NCBI RefSeq assembly: GCF_025398175.1
Contig: NZ_CP099735.1
Span: 372,001-436,000 of the forward strand
Direction of reading: 5' to 3'
From: Photobacterium sp. TY1-4
GTDB lineage: Bacteria; Pseudomonadota; Gammaproteobacteria; Enterobacterales; Vibrionaceae
DNA: 64,000 bases
This document shows positions 37,734 to 47,604 of the stretch, in pieces. A program made the translations under genes and the position numbers. Numbering within the stretch: position 1 is the stretch's first letter; the number at the start of each line of letters is the position of its first letter. The notes beneath the pieces are model-generated. The model did not search any database. It was given only the letters and a program-made list of their open reading frames with translations, and was not told the DNA's origin.

Positions 37734-38258
37734 GTGAGTTGTAGATGGATTTCACATGCCGTGTTTCTGGGCTTAAATCTGTGGCCCGCAGGTATGGTGT
37801 GGGCGCAGGCGTGTCATATGTCTGCGAATGCATCCCTGCAAATGACGGCGGAAGAACAAATTGTTTATGCGCAGCCGTGTCAGCCGGAGGCAATCGCGAT
37901 CCCGGAACCAATGGAACAGACATCTTCGAGTGAACTGACCTTGGTCGATGGAGATGGGCAGCAGGCAGCAGAAGAGGGTTTTTGGGACAACTGGGCCGGG
38001 CACAATGACTCACCGGTGTTGTCTTCGAATACCCAATCCACTTATTACGGTGTTGGCGTATGGTTGCCGGAGAAATACCAGCGTCTTGACGTGCTGACCC
38101 TGGAGGATGCACAGCAATGGATTAAGAATCACGGCTTGCAAATGAGTCTTGGCGTCGGAGGGGAAGACGGACGTTCAGCCCGGTTCCGTGTCGATTACCG
38201 CTGGCACGAAGAGAGTCTGAACGATCTCTTTTTACAAGTGGAAATCCCATTTCAATAA
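37734..38258 (+). CDS. Exported protein of unknown function
   Basis: 174 aa, probable GTG start. Signal peptide (about 1-25, ending MVWAQA) followed by an acidic, low-complexity middle (about 50-80) and a beta-rich C-terminus ending FLQVEIPFQ, like a small outer-membrane-associated protein. Several Cys residues occur early in the mature part (ACHMSAN, PCQPE). No family recognised. It stands alone, 45 bp after the nadD-like gene. Confidence 0.65.
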   Translation: MSCRWISHAVFLGLNLWPAGMVWAQACHMSANASLQMTAEEQIVYAQPCQPEAIAIPEPMEQTSSSELTLVDGDGQQAAEEGFWDNWAGHNDSPVLSSNTQSTYYGVGVWLPEKYQRLDVLTLEDAQQWIKNHGLQMSLGVGGEDGRSARFRVDYRWHEESLNDLFLQVEIPFQ

Positions 38259-38316
38259 CCGGCCTCGGTGTTTGTGCGGGGAACTGTACAGAAACACCGA
38301 GACTGCTGTCACTGGC

Positions 38317-39006
38317 TTACTCGAAGTGATGACCCAGGATTGGGAGGGCCAGTGCATTCAAAGCCTGGTGGCTGGTCTGGAGGGTTTGGGCGATTTCCTC
38401 AAGCTTACGACCGGAGCGAGTCAGCCGCAACGCTTCCCGCATGGTTAAGCAGGCTTCGAATTCATTCACAGTACATCCCAGATAGGTTGGCAGGGCTTCC
38501 AACATGGCTGTCGGCGTGATTTTTTCACCTTTGAAAAGCTGTGCCAGTTGTGCTGCTTGCGCTGGATTTAACCCAGGACAGATCTCTTCGGTTCGGACTT
38601 GCAACGTCGTGACTTGATCCGCAATCACGTTCAGCAGGTTTTTCTCGACCGATTCCGCTTGAGTCAGCGTCGTCGAATGACCTTGGTGACACTGTAACTC
38701 ATCAAGTAGTGCACGAAGCAGAGGGCTGACCGTGAAAAAGCCGGCTTCGCGACACAAAGGTATGGTCAGTCGAGAAGAGAATGAGATTGTGTCGTAACGC
38801 GTGCCCGGGAGCACCGTGAGCGCGTGCAGGCAGTTAAATGGGATCCAGAATCCCTGTCCTTTCGGTACCAGAAACTCCTGATGTCCCAGCCGGAATAGCG
38901 CAGCACCTTCGCGAACGACAATCATATAGGAAATATGGCTTTTTCGGCGGGATCCCACATGGAGGAACTGCTGAAGGGTATGCGAAAATTCTATAGCTTG
39001 TTTCAT
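38317..39006 (-). CDS. AraC-like cupin regulator
   Basis: 229 aa. N-terminal cupin (about 10-110) with HISYMIVVREGAALFRLGH and FLVPKGQGFWIPFNCLH, as in AraC-type sensor domains. The C-terminal half has an AraC-like helix-turn-helix pattern (AMLEALPTYLGCTVNEFE, MREALRLTRSGRKLEEIA), shorter than canonical. Effector and targets unknown. ATG 39006 is chosen; the frame extends 20 codons further upstream. Confidence 0.68.
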   Translation of the reverse strand: MKQAIEFSHTLQQFLHVGSRRKSHISYMIVVREGAALFRLGHQEFLVPKGQGFWIPFNCLHALTVLPGTRYDTISFSSRLTIPLCREAGFFTVSPLLRALLDELQCHQGHSTTLTQAESVEKNLLNVIADQVTTLQVRTEEICPGLNPAQAAQLAQLFKGEKITPTAMLEALPTYLGCTVNEFEACLTMREALRLTRSGRKLEEIAQTLQTSHQALNALALPILGHHFE

Positions 39007-39273
39007 AGTCAGTCTCTGGCAGAAAAGCACGCACATATTGTTCTGTTTTGGCGAAAGCGTCAACAACGTCGGAGGTTTGGCGACTTAATTGGCGCTTTTT
39101 TGGCTGAAATTGCTACGCTAACAACAGACATCAGTAACAAAACTGGGATAAGGTGCATGAAATTCATGCGTTTTTATGTGGTATGACCTCCAACCATTCC
39201 TGATATGGGGCCATGTCATTGGGCAAACTGATAAATCTGCGTAAAATGTCGCGGTTTTTATTTAAGATGAAAC

Positions 39274-40386
39274 ATGATTGTGCAAACAAATAACGATATC
39301 TATAAAGAAATACGCCCTTATAACGATGAAGAAGTTAGTGGGGCGATCGCGCGTCTGGTGAATGACAAGGAATTCATTACGGCCATCCTCAACTACCGAT
39401 TCCCGCAGTTCTCCGGTGTCCTGGGCTGGCTGTTGATCCCGCTGATCAAGCGCTTTTTAATTTGGAAGTGGTCAAACGTGAAGACGGTTGCTGACGTACA
39501 GCAGCAAGTCGCACGCTATATGGAAGCAACCATCGACCATTCATGTGACGGTGTCACTCAAAGTGGTCTGGACAAACTGGACCCAAGCCAATCTTACCTG
39601 TTTATTTCCAACCACCGGGATATTGCCATGGATCCGGCGATGGTGAACTGGTGCCTGTACAAGAATAATTTCCAGACACTTCGGATTGCTATCGGCGATA
39701 ACTTATTGAAAAAGCCGTGTGCGACGGAGCTAATGCGACTGAATAAAAGCTTCATTGTCAAACGCTCGGCGAAGGCACCGCGCGAGATGATGAAAGCATT
39801 GGGGCTGCTCTCCGGATATATCTCTCATTCCCTGGAGACGGGCAACTCGATCTGGATCGCCCAGAAAGAAGGCCGTGCCAAGGATGGTGATGATAAAACT
39901 GATCCGGCTATTTTAAAGATGTTCTACATGGAAGGCCGGAAGCGCAAGCAGCCATTCAGTGAATTTATGGCCGGCCTGAATATTGTCCCGGTTGCGATCT
40001 CCTACGAGAACGATCCTTGTGATGTTGCCAAAGCCAAAGAGTTGTATGAGAAAGAAACTCATGGCAGCTACGAGAAAGGTGAATTCGAGGATATCGAAAG
40101 TATCGTTCAGGGAATTGTCGGGCAGAAACGCCGGATTCATGTCAGTTTTGGTGATGTGATCCGCGCGCCGGCTGAGACGCCTGAAGCACTGGCGGAAGCG
40201 ATTGATCAGCAAATCGCCAACAACTATCACTTGTTCCCGGCCAATTACATTGCAGCCGGTATTGAGGATGAAACCGCGACCGAAGCAGAGAAGGCCCGTT
40301 TTGCAGAAAAACTCTCGGGGTTACCGCAAGGGGTCGCGGATATTCTGAAGAAAATGTACGCCTTCCCGGCCTTGAAAAAACAATAA
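39274..40386 (+). CDS. 1-acylglycerol-3-phosphate O-acyltransferase family protein
   Basis: 370 aa PlsC-like acyltransferase. The HX4D catalytic motif is NHRDIAMD (about residue 110) and the glycerol-phosphate binding region follows with EGRAKDGDDKTDP. The protein is longer than PlsC (about 245 aa) and has no clear membrane span outside about residues 45-70. Likely acylates a glycerophosphate or other lipid; substrate not assigned. Monocistronic, with a hairpin after it. Confidence 0.82.
   Translation: MIVQTNNDIYKEIRPYNDEEVSGAIARLVNDKEFITAILNYRFPQFSGVLGWLLIPLIKRFLIWKWSNVKTVADVQQQVARYMEATIDHSCDGVTQSGLDKLDPSQSYLFISNHRDIAMDPAMVNWCLYKNNFQTLRIAIGDNLLKKPCATELMRLNKSFIVKRSAKAPREMMKALGLLSGYISHSLETGNSIWIAQKEGRAKDGDDKTDPAILKMFYMEGRKRKQPFSEFMAGLNIVPVAISYENDPCDVAKAKELYEKETHGSYEKGEFEDIESIVQGIVGQKRRIHVSFGDVIRAPAETPEALAEAIDQQIANNYHLFPANYIAAGIEDETATEAEKARFAEKLSGLPQGVADILKKMYAFPALKKQ
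39545..39557. other. matS-type MatP binding site
   Basis: GTGACGGTGTCAC is an exact match to the matS consensus GTGACRNYGTCAC. It lies in the acyltransferase coding sequence. Confidence 0.65.
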
Positions 40387-40412
40387 AGCAATACAACATT
40401 CTAGCAAACGGC

Positions 40413-40437
40413 AGCAGTGTTGGGACTGCTGCCTGCT
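40413..40437 (+). terminator. Hairpin after the acyltransferase gene
   Basis: GGCAGCAG / CTGCTGCC stem around an eight-base loop, about 25 bp past the stop; no long T-run follows, so termination is uncertain. Confidence 0.5.
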
Positions 40438-40470
40438 TCCGCAACAGAAGCGGCGCTGATCGGACGGCTG

Positions 40471-41010
40471 TCAGAAAGCGGGCTCTGAGATCGGGCTGAG
40501 CGTTCGGACGATGACCTGGGGCGACAACACCTCAACCCGGCGATTGCGTTGCCGTTCATGTGGCTGATCTACATTCGTGACCGGGTCACTATTTCCGGCC
40601 GCAACCAACTGGATTCGTTCCTCCTCGATGCCAAACACGGATGCAATGTAAATTGCGACGGTAAAAGCCCGCTCGTAGGATAGCACCACATTCTCTTCTT
40701 CTGTGCCACTGTCATCACTGTGGCCAATCACAATCACGTAACTGTCCGGGTGCTGTCGCAGGCGAATAGCGATGGGATCCAGCATACGTTGACCGTCATC
40801 ATTGAGCAGATAGCTATCTTTGTCAAAGTAAACAGTTTGCCGCATTTCAGGCAGCTCTGTCAGTAATATTGCGGCAGGGGGAACTGCTGGCGGGCCGGAG
40901 CGCTCAGTATCTCTAGTGACCCTGTCACCTTCAGTCCCGCACGCCGTCAACAGCAGACTGCTAAAGAGCACACCGAAAGTTAGAGAAAGCAGCGGTGGGT
41001 GACCTGACAT
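40471..41010 (-). CDS. OmpA-family peptidoglycan-binding lipoprotein
   Basis: 179 aa lipoprotein with a signal peptide and lipobox (SLLLTACGT, Cys near residue 23). The C-terminal OmpA/Pal domain contains VYFDKDSYLLNDDG, GHSDDSGTEEENVVLSYERA and RQRNRRVEV, which bind meso-DAP in peptidoglycan. Start 41010 (MSGHPPLL) is chosen because the signal peptide begins there. It anchors outer membrane to cell wall. Confidence 0.85.
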   Translation of the reverse strand: MSGHPPLLSLTFGVLFSSLLLTACGTEGDRVTRDTERSGPPAVPPAAILLTELPEMRQTVYFDKDSYLLNDDGQRMLDPIAIRLRQHPDSYVIVIGHSDDSGTEEENVVLSYERAFTVAIYIASVFGIEEERIQLVAAGNSDPVTNVDQPHERQRNRRVEVLSPQVIVRTLSPISEPAF

Positions 41011-41090
41011 TGCGGAACCTGGAATGAACAAACACTCCTTTAGGTTTAGAACATTTGTCCGGTTCCACAACTGATTTATTGAGACGTAGG

Positions 41091-42020
41091 TTAGCCTTGC
41101 GTGATCGGATTGAGCTCGCGATAAGGCGGCACCGACATGCGCTCAGACATAAAATCAATGAATGAGCGAACTTTGGGGGCTAAATATTTACGGCGCGGGT
41201 AGACGGCGTAGATTGGCAGCTCGACATCAGCTTTCCATTCCGGCAACAGCTGTACTAGTTTCCCGGTATCGAGCTCGTCTGTGATCAGATATGTGGCCAG
41301 ATAGGCGATCCCCAGCCCGGAAAGAGCAGCCTCCAACACAGCCGGGGCATTATCAATTCGGTAGTTGCCGCGAGCACGTACTGATTGGCGAACGCCATCA
41401 CGGACAAACTCCCAGTTTACGTATTTCCGTTCCCGGCTCTGGTAGGTAATACAATTATGCTTACGCAGCTCTCCCGGGGATGCCGGCGCGCCGTGTTCGG
41501 CCAGATATTCAGGGGAAGCGACCACCGCGAAGCGGCAATCTGCTAATTTGCGTGCAACCATCCCCTCCGGCGGATGTTCATGGATGGCGACCCAGCAGTC
41601 AAATCCTTCTTCGAGTAGGTTAGGGCGGTGGTCAAACAGGCTGACTTCAAGCTCCAGGTCCGGGTGAGCTTTCTGAAACTCGGCCAGGGCTGAGGTGATG
41701 TGCGAGTTTCCGAAAGACTGGGCAATGCCGACCCGTAAGACACCTTTGATCTCATTGCGATAGCCAGCGACCATGGCTTCGGCTTCACTGACGGTATCCA
41801 ACAGCTGTTGGCCATATTCAGAATACTGCAGGCCGATCTCCGTCAGTGCAACGGCGCGTGTACTTCGCTGAACTAACTGGCATCCCAATCGCTCTTCCAA
41901 CATTCGAATCTGTTTGCTGACCTGTGATTTTGAAATCCCGAGCCGTTCTGCTGCACGGGTAAAGTTCTGTTCATGGCCGACAGTTGCCAAGATCACCATT
42001 TGTTGAAGATTTTCTAGCAT
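41091..42020 (-). CDS. LysR-family transcriptional regulator
   Basis: 309 aa LTTR. The winged helix at the N-terminus shows EQNFTRAAERLGISKSQVSK; the effector-binding domain covers about 90-295. The sequence resembles the CrgA/DsdC-like LTTR group that regulates nearby oxidoreductases, but no target is adjacent; the upstream divergent gap is 500 bp. Targets unknown. Confidence 0.9.
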   Translation of the reverse strand: MLENLQQMVILATVGHEQNFTRAAERLGISKSQVSKQIRMLEERLGCQLVQRSTRAVALTEIGLQYSEYGQQLLDTVSEAEAMVAGYRNEIKGVLRVGIAQSFGNSHITSALAEFQKAHPDLELEVSLFDHRPNLLEEGFDCWVAIHEHPPEGMVARKLADCRFAVVASPEYLAEHGAPASPGELRKHNCITYQSRERKYVNWEFVRDGVRQSVRARGNYRIDNAPAVLEAALSGLGIAYLATYLITDELDTGKLVQLLPEWKADVELPIYAVYPRRKYLAPKVRSFIDFMSERMSVPPYRELNPITQG

Positions 42021-42533
42021 AAGGGGAGAACCGCAGTTAATAGACGCTGGAATTATACCATTGATAGTTAAGCGGTAAATGATTCAGTCATCAACCTGTG
42101 ACAATGTCACAAAATTCTTCGCCAGTGCTTGTTTGTCGATGTGCTTATTCACAACTATGCCTTACAAACCATCTGCAATCTCACCTGTACCGCGTGTTCC
42201 GAAGCTATGCCGTTGGTTGCTACTAATGGCAAGGGACACAAAGCGACAGTATTTTCGCAGTTTCAGCATATTCCGCTGATTTTCTCAAGCATGCAATGTG
42301 TCGCTGTGATGATTATATTTGTTTTATTTCAATGGTTTAAGGTTATCGTTTCCATGTGGGGATAATGCATGGATTGATTTTGTTGTTAAATTACACTTGA
42401 GCGTGTGTGTTAGTGAAATATTCTGCCCGCTTGAACCTGAAGGTTCTATTGATTTCAATCATTCACTATATCAAGCTGAACGATTTCAATAATGATCTTG
42501 GCTCGAGTATGATTCAGGCTCCGAGGAGGAGTT
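42021..42533. other. Intergenic region between LysR gene and chrA
   Basis: About 510 bp, AT-rich, with no gene I can support on either strand. It includes a matS site at 42098-42110 and should hold the divergent promoters for the LysR gene and chrA. A GAGGAGG ribosome site directly precedes chrA. Confidence 0.5.
42098..42110. other. matS-type MatP binding site
   Basis: GTGACAATGTCAC matches the matS consensus GTGACRNYGTCAC exactly and lies in an intergenic region. Confidence 0.72.
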
Positions 42534-43688
42534 ATGTATCTAACCGTTTTGTATCGATTTTTTGTGCTGGGGCTCTATAGTTTCGGAGGCCCGGCAGCCC
42601 ATATCGGCTTTTTTCAACGTGAGTTTGTTCAGCATCGAAAGTGGCTAAGCGAGCAAGACTTTACGCAGGCAGTCGCGTTGTGCCAGTTTTTGCCCGGCCC
42701 GGCGAGTAGCCAACTGGGGATGTATATTGGCTATTCAAAAGCCGGTTATCTGGGCGCATTGGCAGCATTTATCGGATTTACCTTCCCGTCATTTATCCTG
42801 CTGACGGTGTTGGCCATGGGGGCGCATGAGTACGCCGACAATGCGGTGATCGAGAGTGTGATCAGCGCGGCGAAGCTATTGGCTGTTGTCGTGGTTGCTG
42901 ATGCGTTGTGGGGGATGGCGAAGAAGAATCTCACGAATGCCTTCACCGGCATGGCAGCTTTACTCACCGCGGTCAGTGTTTTTTTCAGTGAAGGCCTCCT
43001 GGGGCAAATTGTCCCGATTCTTTGCGCCGCGGGCGTGGGCTACGTGATTGCTTTGAGCCGATCGGCGTCTGAGGCTTCGGCTGCGCACTCAGCTTCATCC
43101 ATTCGCCCCAACCTTGTGTTGCTTGGCGTGTTTGTAGCGCTGCTGATCGGGTTGCCGTTGATCACGGAACAGTCAGCTTGGATCAACTTATTTAATATTT
43201 TCTACCAGGCCGGGAGCTTCGTGTTTGGCGGTGGGCATGTGGTGCTGCCGTTACTGGAGCCTTTGGTTCATGGCATCGTGAGTAAAGAAATATTCCTGAG
43301 TGCGTACGCCTCAGCACAGCTTGTGCCTGGACCGATGTTTACAATGGCCAGCTATCTTGGTACGGCAGCTATGGCTGAGAGTCCGGTGCTCGGTAGTGCG
43401 GTGGCAACGCTGGCAATCTTTCTTCCGGGTGGTTTACTACTCTTTGCGTTTCTGCCTGCGTGGCATGCATTGATGACACATCCTAAACTCAAGGTGTCTT
43501 TGGCCTTAGTGAATGCCAGTGTCGTCGGATTGCTGGCAAGTGCTTTTGTTTCCCCTGTGATTCAGACCTCGATTACGTCAGCACTAGATGTTGCAGTGGT
43601 CATGGTTGGCTATGGTTTGCTGAAGTATCGGCAATGTCCGGTGTGGTTGTTGATCATCATGTTTAGCGGTTATACGTTGTTTATTTAA
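42534..43688 (+). CDS. chrA: ChrA chromate transporter
   Basis: 384 aa, bidomain CHR protein with about ten membrane segments. The N-terminal domain has SFGGPAAHIGFFQREFV and QFLPGPASSQLGMYIG; the C-terminal repeat has FVFGGGHVVLPLLEPL and QLVPGPMFTMASYLG. It exports chromate or a related oxyanion. A strong GAGGAGG ribosome site precedes the ATG. No ChrB or ChrC beside it. Confidence 0.92.
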   Translation: MYLTVLYRFFVLGLYSFGGPAAHIGFFQREFVQHRKWLSEQDFTQAVALCQFLPGPASSQLGMYIGYSKAGYLGALAAFIGFTFPSFILLTVLAMGAHEYADNAVIESVISAAKLLAVVVVADALWGMAKKNLTNAFTGMAALLTAVSVFFSEGLLGQIVPILCAAGVGYVIALSRSASEASAAHSASSIRPNLVLLGVFVALLIGLPLITEQSAWINLFNIFYQAGSFVFGGGHVVLPLLEPLVHGIVSKEIFLSAYASAQLVPGPMFTMASYLGTAAMAESPVLGSAVATLAIFLPGGLLLFAFLPAWHALMTHPKLKVSLALVNASVVGLLASAFVSPVIQTSITSALDVAVVMVGYGLLKYRQCPVWLLIIMFSGYTLFI

Positions 43689-43838
43689 TCAAGGGATTGA
43701 TAAACCAGAGATCTGTACAGCGGCCAGCGGCGCCGCTGTGCTATTCGTCGGTTTACTTTCAACCATCTGGCGCACTATAACTTTGTAATTTCGCCAGACG
43801 ATCTATAACCACATTGATCACAATTACAAGCTAGCAAT

Positions 43839-44381
43839 TTAAAGCATCTGAACAACCAAAGCATGATTTTTAATTTTCAGCTCTGGCCGAGCCGTCTTGA
43901 GCAAGGATTGCTTCATGTCTTCATCATCCAATCGGTAGACAGGCTGGGTAAGAATTAGATTCCCGACCATTTCAACAATAGGAGAGAGCAGCTGCTTGGC
44001 CGCGAAATTGCTGAATGTGTCCGGGGTGAGATCAAGCGACTCTACCTTTAAGTCCTTGAGGTAAATCGCCCCCTCGCTTTTGTCGTAATATGGGATGGCG
44101 CTGAAGTTTGCCTGAATGGCCACTTCCTGTTGCGGTTGGCCGGTGATCATAATCTTGGCATGAGATTTTGCATCCAGATTCACTCGATCATCGGTGACCC
44201 GACCAATACCGATTTTCAGATCGTTAAACTTGATATTGGCATGTGCAAAACCTTTAACGCCAACCGTCCGCTCATAGCTGGCACGGCTATCTAAATAATC
44301 CTGGATCTCAGATTCAGTCACACTGTAACTCACGCAAGATGCCAGCATTGTCAGACAAAGCAGGACGATAATACTTCTCAC
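43839..44381 (-). CDS. DUF1439 lipoprotein
   Basis: 180 aa with signal peptide and lipobox (LTMLASCVSY). The mature protein has the DUF1439 pattern (ESEIQDYLDSRASYERTVG, PIVEMVGNLILTQPVYRLD) of YceB-like lipoproteins with a TULIP-like lipid-binding fold. Function unknown; probably outer-membrane anchored on the periplasmic side. Confidence 0.82.
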   Translation of the reverse strand: MRSIIVLLCLTMLASCVSYSVTESEIQDYLDSRASYERTVGVKGFAHANIKFNDLKIGIGRVTDDRVNLDAKSHAKIMITGQPQQEVAIQANFSAIPYYDKSEGAIYLKDLKVESLDLTPDTFSNFAAKQLLSPIVEMVGNLILTQPVYRLDDEDMKQSLLKTARPELKIKNHALVVQML

Positions 44382-44461
44382 TGAGCACCTTCAACGACTC
44401 ATAAAAATATTGATAAGTATTAACCTTGACCCGACAAGCTGCCAGTGCAGTTTCGAGATGC

Positions 44462-44683
44462 TTAAAAACAGTGTTTAAATTCTTCTTTATACAGCTTGGT
44501 GAGTTTCTTCCTGTATTTCTCACCTTGCTTGCTGGTGTATCCCTGGCGCATTTTCTTCTGTATTTTTTCAATTTTCGCTCGGGTTTTTAAACACTTATCC
44601 TTAGAATCACTTTTAGCATCCACGGAAAAAGCACCAGCCATTGCGAAGCAAAAAATCATCGCCACCATTGTTTTGTAAAGCAT
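44462..44683 (-). CDS. Small exported basic protein
   Basis: 73 aa. Signal peptide (MLYKTMVAMIFCFAMAGA) and a short, highly basic helical mature part with two Cys residues (DKCLKTRAKIEK and the C-terminal HCF). The frame extends upstream but ATG 44683 gives the signal peptide. Not a recognised family. About 80 bp from the DUF1439 gene, same strand. Confidence 0.6.
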   Translation of the reverse strand: MLYKTMVAMIFCFAMAGAFSVDAKSDSKDKCLKTRAKIEKIQKKMRQGYTSKQGEKYRKKLTKLYKEEFKHCF

Positions 44684-44831
44684 GCGCCAAGCTCCTAATT
44701 CAACTGGACATTGATGATAAGGAAAATCACGGCGTGTCTTGAAGTTATTGCAAATCGATTTGGGGGAAGGAGCACAAGGACGATGAGGCCGCTGACAACT
44801 CAATTTCGCGAAATTGCGAAGTGGGTTCAGA

Positions 44832-44864
44832 AGAGTGCTTTACCAGGGGAAAAGCACTCTTTGT
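44832..44864 (-). terminator. Terminator of the RpoS-like sigma gene
   Basis: AGAGTGCTTT / AAAAGCACTCT form a stem around the loop ACCAGGGG, seven bases past the sigma-factor stop codon on the minus strand. Confidence 0.75.
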
Positions 44865-44870
44865 CGTATG

Positions 44871-45746
44871 TTATGCCGTTTCAGAGAAGAGGACTTCTAA
44901 ATCATAGTTACAGCGCAATAGGTTGTTTCTTAACTTCTTGAGCGAGTTGACTTGCAATTGACGGATTCGTTCGCGTGTCAGCCCGACTTCATCCGCGACT
45001 TGCTGTAAAGTTTGCACCTCATAGCCCAAGAGACCAAATCGCCGACAGATGATCTCTTTGTCCCGCTCGTTCAGGCAGTCCAATACAGAAATGGCAAGGC
45101 TCGCCACATCCTGGTTGCCAATCACGGTGTCCGGCTTCATTGATGAATCATCTGCGATGAAAGCCGAGATACTCTGAGATTTACTATCATCAGAAATCGC
45201 CTGGTCGATTGACACGACCGGGGCATCTAAGGCTAGTACCGTAGAAATTTCTTCAACATTTCGTTCTAACTTGTTTGCAATCTCTTCGTGGCTTGGTTCC
45301 TGACTCGAACTTTTCATTAACTGTTTATGTGTTCGAATGATCGTATTAATCTCTTTGGACACATGGACAGGGAGGCGAATGGTACGGGCCTGGTTGTGAA
45401 TTGCTCGCTCGATAGTTTGTTTGATCCACCAAGTTGCATAGGTTGAAAAGCGAAATCCTCGCTCAGGGTCAAATTTCTCAACCGCGGTAATTAAACCGAT
45501 ATTTCCCTCATCAATAAGATCACTCAGTAACAAACCACTGCTACGATACTTCTTTGCGATACTTACCACGAGTCGTAAATTACTTTCTATCATCGAAGAT
45601 TTTGCAGTTTGGTCTCCGCGTAAACTTTTACGGCTATACTGCGCTTCGTCAAACTTAGACAATAAAGGCTTTTGCGCAATATCCTGCAAGTACAAATGTA
45701 TTACGTCAACGTCAAAACCGTTGATATCATTTCCATTGATATCCAT
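44871..45746 (-). CDS. RpoS-like sigma factor
   Basis: 291 aa sigma-70 family member, shorter than RpoS (about 330). Region 2 contains [19 protein letters not shown] and [17 protein letters not shown], region 3 has [14 protein letters not shown], and region 4.2 has [20 protein letters not shown]. The N-terminal [16 protein letters not shown] is RpoS-like region 1.2. Closest known counterparts are the RpoS paralogs RpoQ and RpoX of vibrios, which act in quorum sensing or stress; I do not assign which. It borders the provirus region. Confidence 0.85.
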   Translation of the reverse strand: MDINGNDINGFDVDVIHLYLQDIAQKPLLSKFDEAQYSRKSLRGDQTAKSSMIESNLRLVVSIAKKYRSSGLLLSDLIDEGNIGLITAVEKFDPERGFRFSTYATWWIKQTIERAIHNQARTIRLPVHVSKEINTIIRTHKQLMKSSSQEPSHEEIANKLERNVEEISTVLALDAPVVSIDQAISDDSKSQSISAFIADDSSMKPDTVIGNQDVASLAISVLDCLNERDKEIICRRFGLLGYEVQTLQQVADEVGLTRERIRQLQVNSLKKLRNNLLRCNYDLEVLFSETA

Positions 45747-46059
45747 ATGATCACCCTCATTTATTTACAAATATGTCGTTATTATTATTTCCACACAAAA
45801 TCACCCTACCATACGGATATGACATATTCTATTCAACAAAGGTCATATTATTGTTTTTAAGTATAATTTTTAGTTATCGATATCAAGTTTATATTCAATT
45901 TAAAATTGTCAGACATATTCCTTTAAAATCGGGTAACATATCAGTAATAGAATATTTCTCTGTAACCATATAATATCTCACTACGATTTCTTCAACTAAG
46001 CTTATGATTATCAATGGTATTTTTTGGGAGGGTGGAACATACAGATTAATTTCTGCTTA
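45747..46059. other. AT-rich intergenic region
   Basis: About 310 bp, strongly AT-rich, between the sigma-factor gene and the first insertion sequence. It should contain the sigma-gene promoter. No gene is supported and no dif copy is present. Confidence 0.4.
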
Positions 46060-46069
46060 CACGAATTAT

Positions 46070-47312
46070 CAGGGCGTCCGCATGAATGGTTAGGGTTTAG
46101 CCATTGACTTAAATCCGGCCACAAGGACTTGCTCTAAAAAGGCGGGTTTCATCATGCAGCGTTTCTGTTTCATCGGCACGCTAATCTTGGTTGGCTCAGC
46201 TCTGAGCATGTTCAGTGCCATGTGCCTTAACCCCGCCAGGTTTTCAGCCGCGTTTTCTCGGTAAATCTGACAAGCATCTTCCCGCATACTCACATCTAAA
46301 ATCCAGTGCATTGACTCAATGCCCCAGTGGGCGCGGATGGCATTCCCGGCCTGCTCTGGGGTCAACTCGGCTGAACTGATGTAGTAGCGGTACTCCAACT
46401 CTGGCTCTTTGCCTTTTGCCGCACGGTAGTTTTCAACCATCACGATGCTGGTCAGTCCGCTCCAAGTGGAGAAGTCCCCCTCCAACTCTCTGGCATTCAG
46501 TACATGGCAAGTACGCGCTTCAACCCGGCCCTTTTGCTTTTCGATTTGACACGTAGTCTTGTCGAGCGGGGCGCGACGGTATGGAGTGAAAGCGGCCTGT
46601 ACGGCTGCCGCTAAATTGCCCTGGTTGCCCTTTACTGCCAATAAGTAATCTCCCCCCTTACTGGTGATTGCCTTGGCTATCTTGGTCTGGCACGCCATCG
46701 CATCAACAGTTACGATAGCGCCTCGTAAGTCGAGCATCTTAATCAGCGCCGGTATTGCGATGATTTCATTGCTCTTGTTGTCGGTTTTGAGTTGGCCCAA
46801 TACCAGCTGGTTGGCGCTGGCGTAGGCACTCACCATATGGATGGCGCTTCGTTTGTCGTCTCTGTCATAGGAGCCGCGTAAAGTCTTGCCATCAATGGCA
46901 ACCACTTCACCACAGGTCAGCTTGTGTACCGCTTTCATCCAGGCCAGAAAACAGTCACGAAACTCGGCGGGATCGATACTCGCAATCAGACGAGCAAAGG
47001 TATCATCAACGGGCACACCTTTTTCAAACAGGCTCCGTTTAAGAAACCAATCATGGTGGCCAAGAACGTATTCGCGAATATCGGTCCAGCCTTGACCTCC
47101 GGCTATTACGGCACAGATCGAGCCAAACAAAATATCAAACAGAGGGTAGTCTACTTTTGCGCTTTGCCGTTCGTCACGGATGATGCTGAAATGCTCTTTG
47201 ATGGTATCGATATTCATGGTCACTCCTCAAAAGAGGAGCATAAGATCACAGTAGGCTCGTTCGGTCAATTTTGATTTAGCGTTGGTTAAAAAACATTCAT
47301 GATCTTGCCCTG
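46070..47312 (-). mobile_element. ISAs1-family insertion sequence, intact copy
   Basis: 1243 bp. Ends CAGGGCGTCCGCATGAATG (left) and, inverted, CAGGGCAAGATCATGAATG (right) form imperfect terminal inverted repeats. It is flanked by a perfect 10-bp target duplication, CACGAATTAT (46060-46069 and 47313-47322). It encodes one full-length transposase. Confidence 0.92.
46090..47223 (-). CDS. ISAs1-family transposase
   Basis: 377 aa DDE transposase. N-terminal VDYPLFDILFGSICAVIAGG and DDTFARLIASIDPAEF, then catalytic region VVAIDGKTLRGSYD, VTVDAMACQTKIAKAI, and C-terminal RAHWGIESMHWILDVSMRED. Full length with no frameshift, so potentially active. It differs at scattered bases from the second copy 1.5 kb away. 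Confidence 0.93.
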   Translation of the reverse strand: MTMNIDTIKEHFSIIRDERQSAKVDYPLFDILFGSICAVIAGGQGWTDIREYVLGHHDWFLKRSLFEKGVPVDDTFARLIASIDPAEFRDCFLAWMKAVHKLTCGEVVAIDGKTLRGSYDRDDKRSAIHMVSAYASANQLVLGQLKTDNKSNEIIAIPALIKMLDLRGAIVTVDAMACQTKIAKAITSKGGDYLLAVKGNQGNLAAAVQAAFTPYRRAPLDKTTCQIEKQKGRVEARTCHVLNARELEGDFSTWSGLTSIVMVENYRAAKGKEPELEYRYYISSAELTPEQAGNAIRAHWGIESMHWILDVSMREDACQIYRENAAENLAGLRHMALNMLRAEPTKISVPMKQKRCMMKPAFLEQVLVAGFKSMAKP

Positions 47313-47604
47313 CACGAATTATTTATTCCTTACATTACTGCAGTCGAATAGATGTCATTGATGGTATATCGTCTGAAATTCACTTATGGAGAAAATAAAA
47401 ATGAAATTTCTCCATATTTTTCATGTACAAAGTATTACATTTTTCATGTTTTCCAGACTATTCCAAAAATTCAGACGTTACCTTTTTGCTTACCGCGCGA
47501 AGGTCATTCGCACGTCCTCTAAACATAGAAAGGGGCGGAGTGTTGCACGTGGTATTCGTAACCATAATCCTTTAAATATTGAGTACAATCAGCGTAATCA
47601 GTGG

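Noticed and set aside
40577..40589. Palindrome GTGACCGGGTCAC resembling matS
   Set aside because: Two of the required purine/pyrimidine positions do not fit; not counted as a MatP site.
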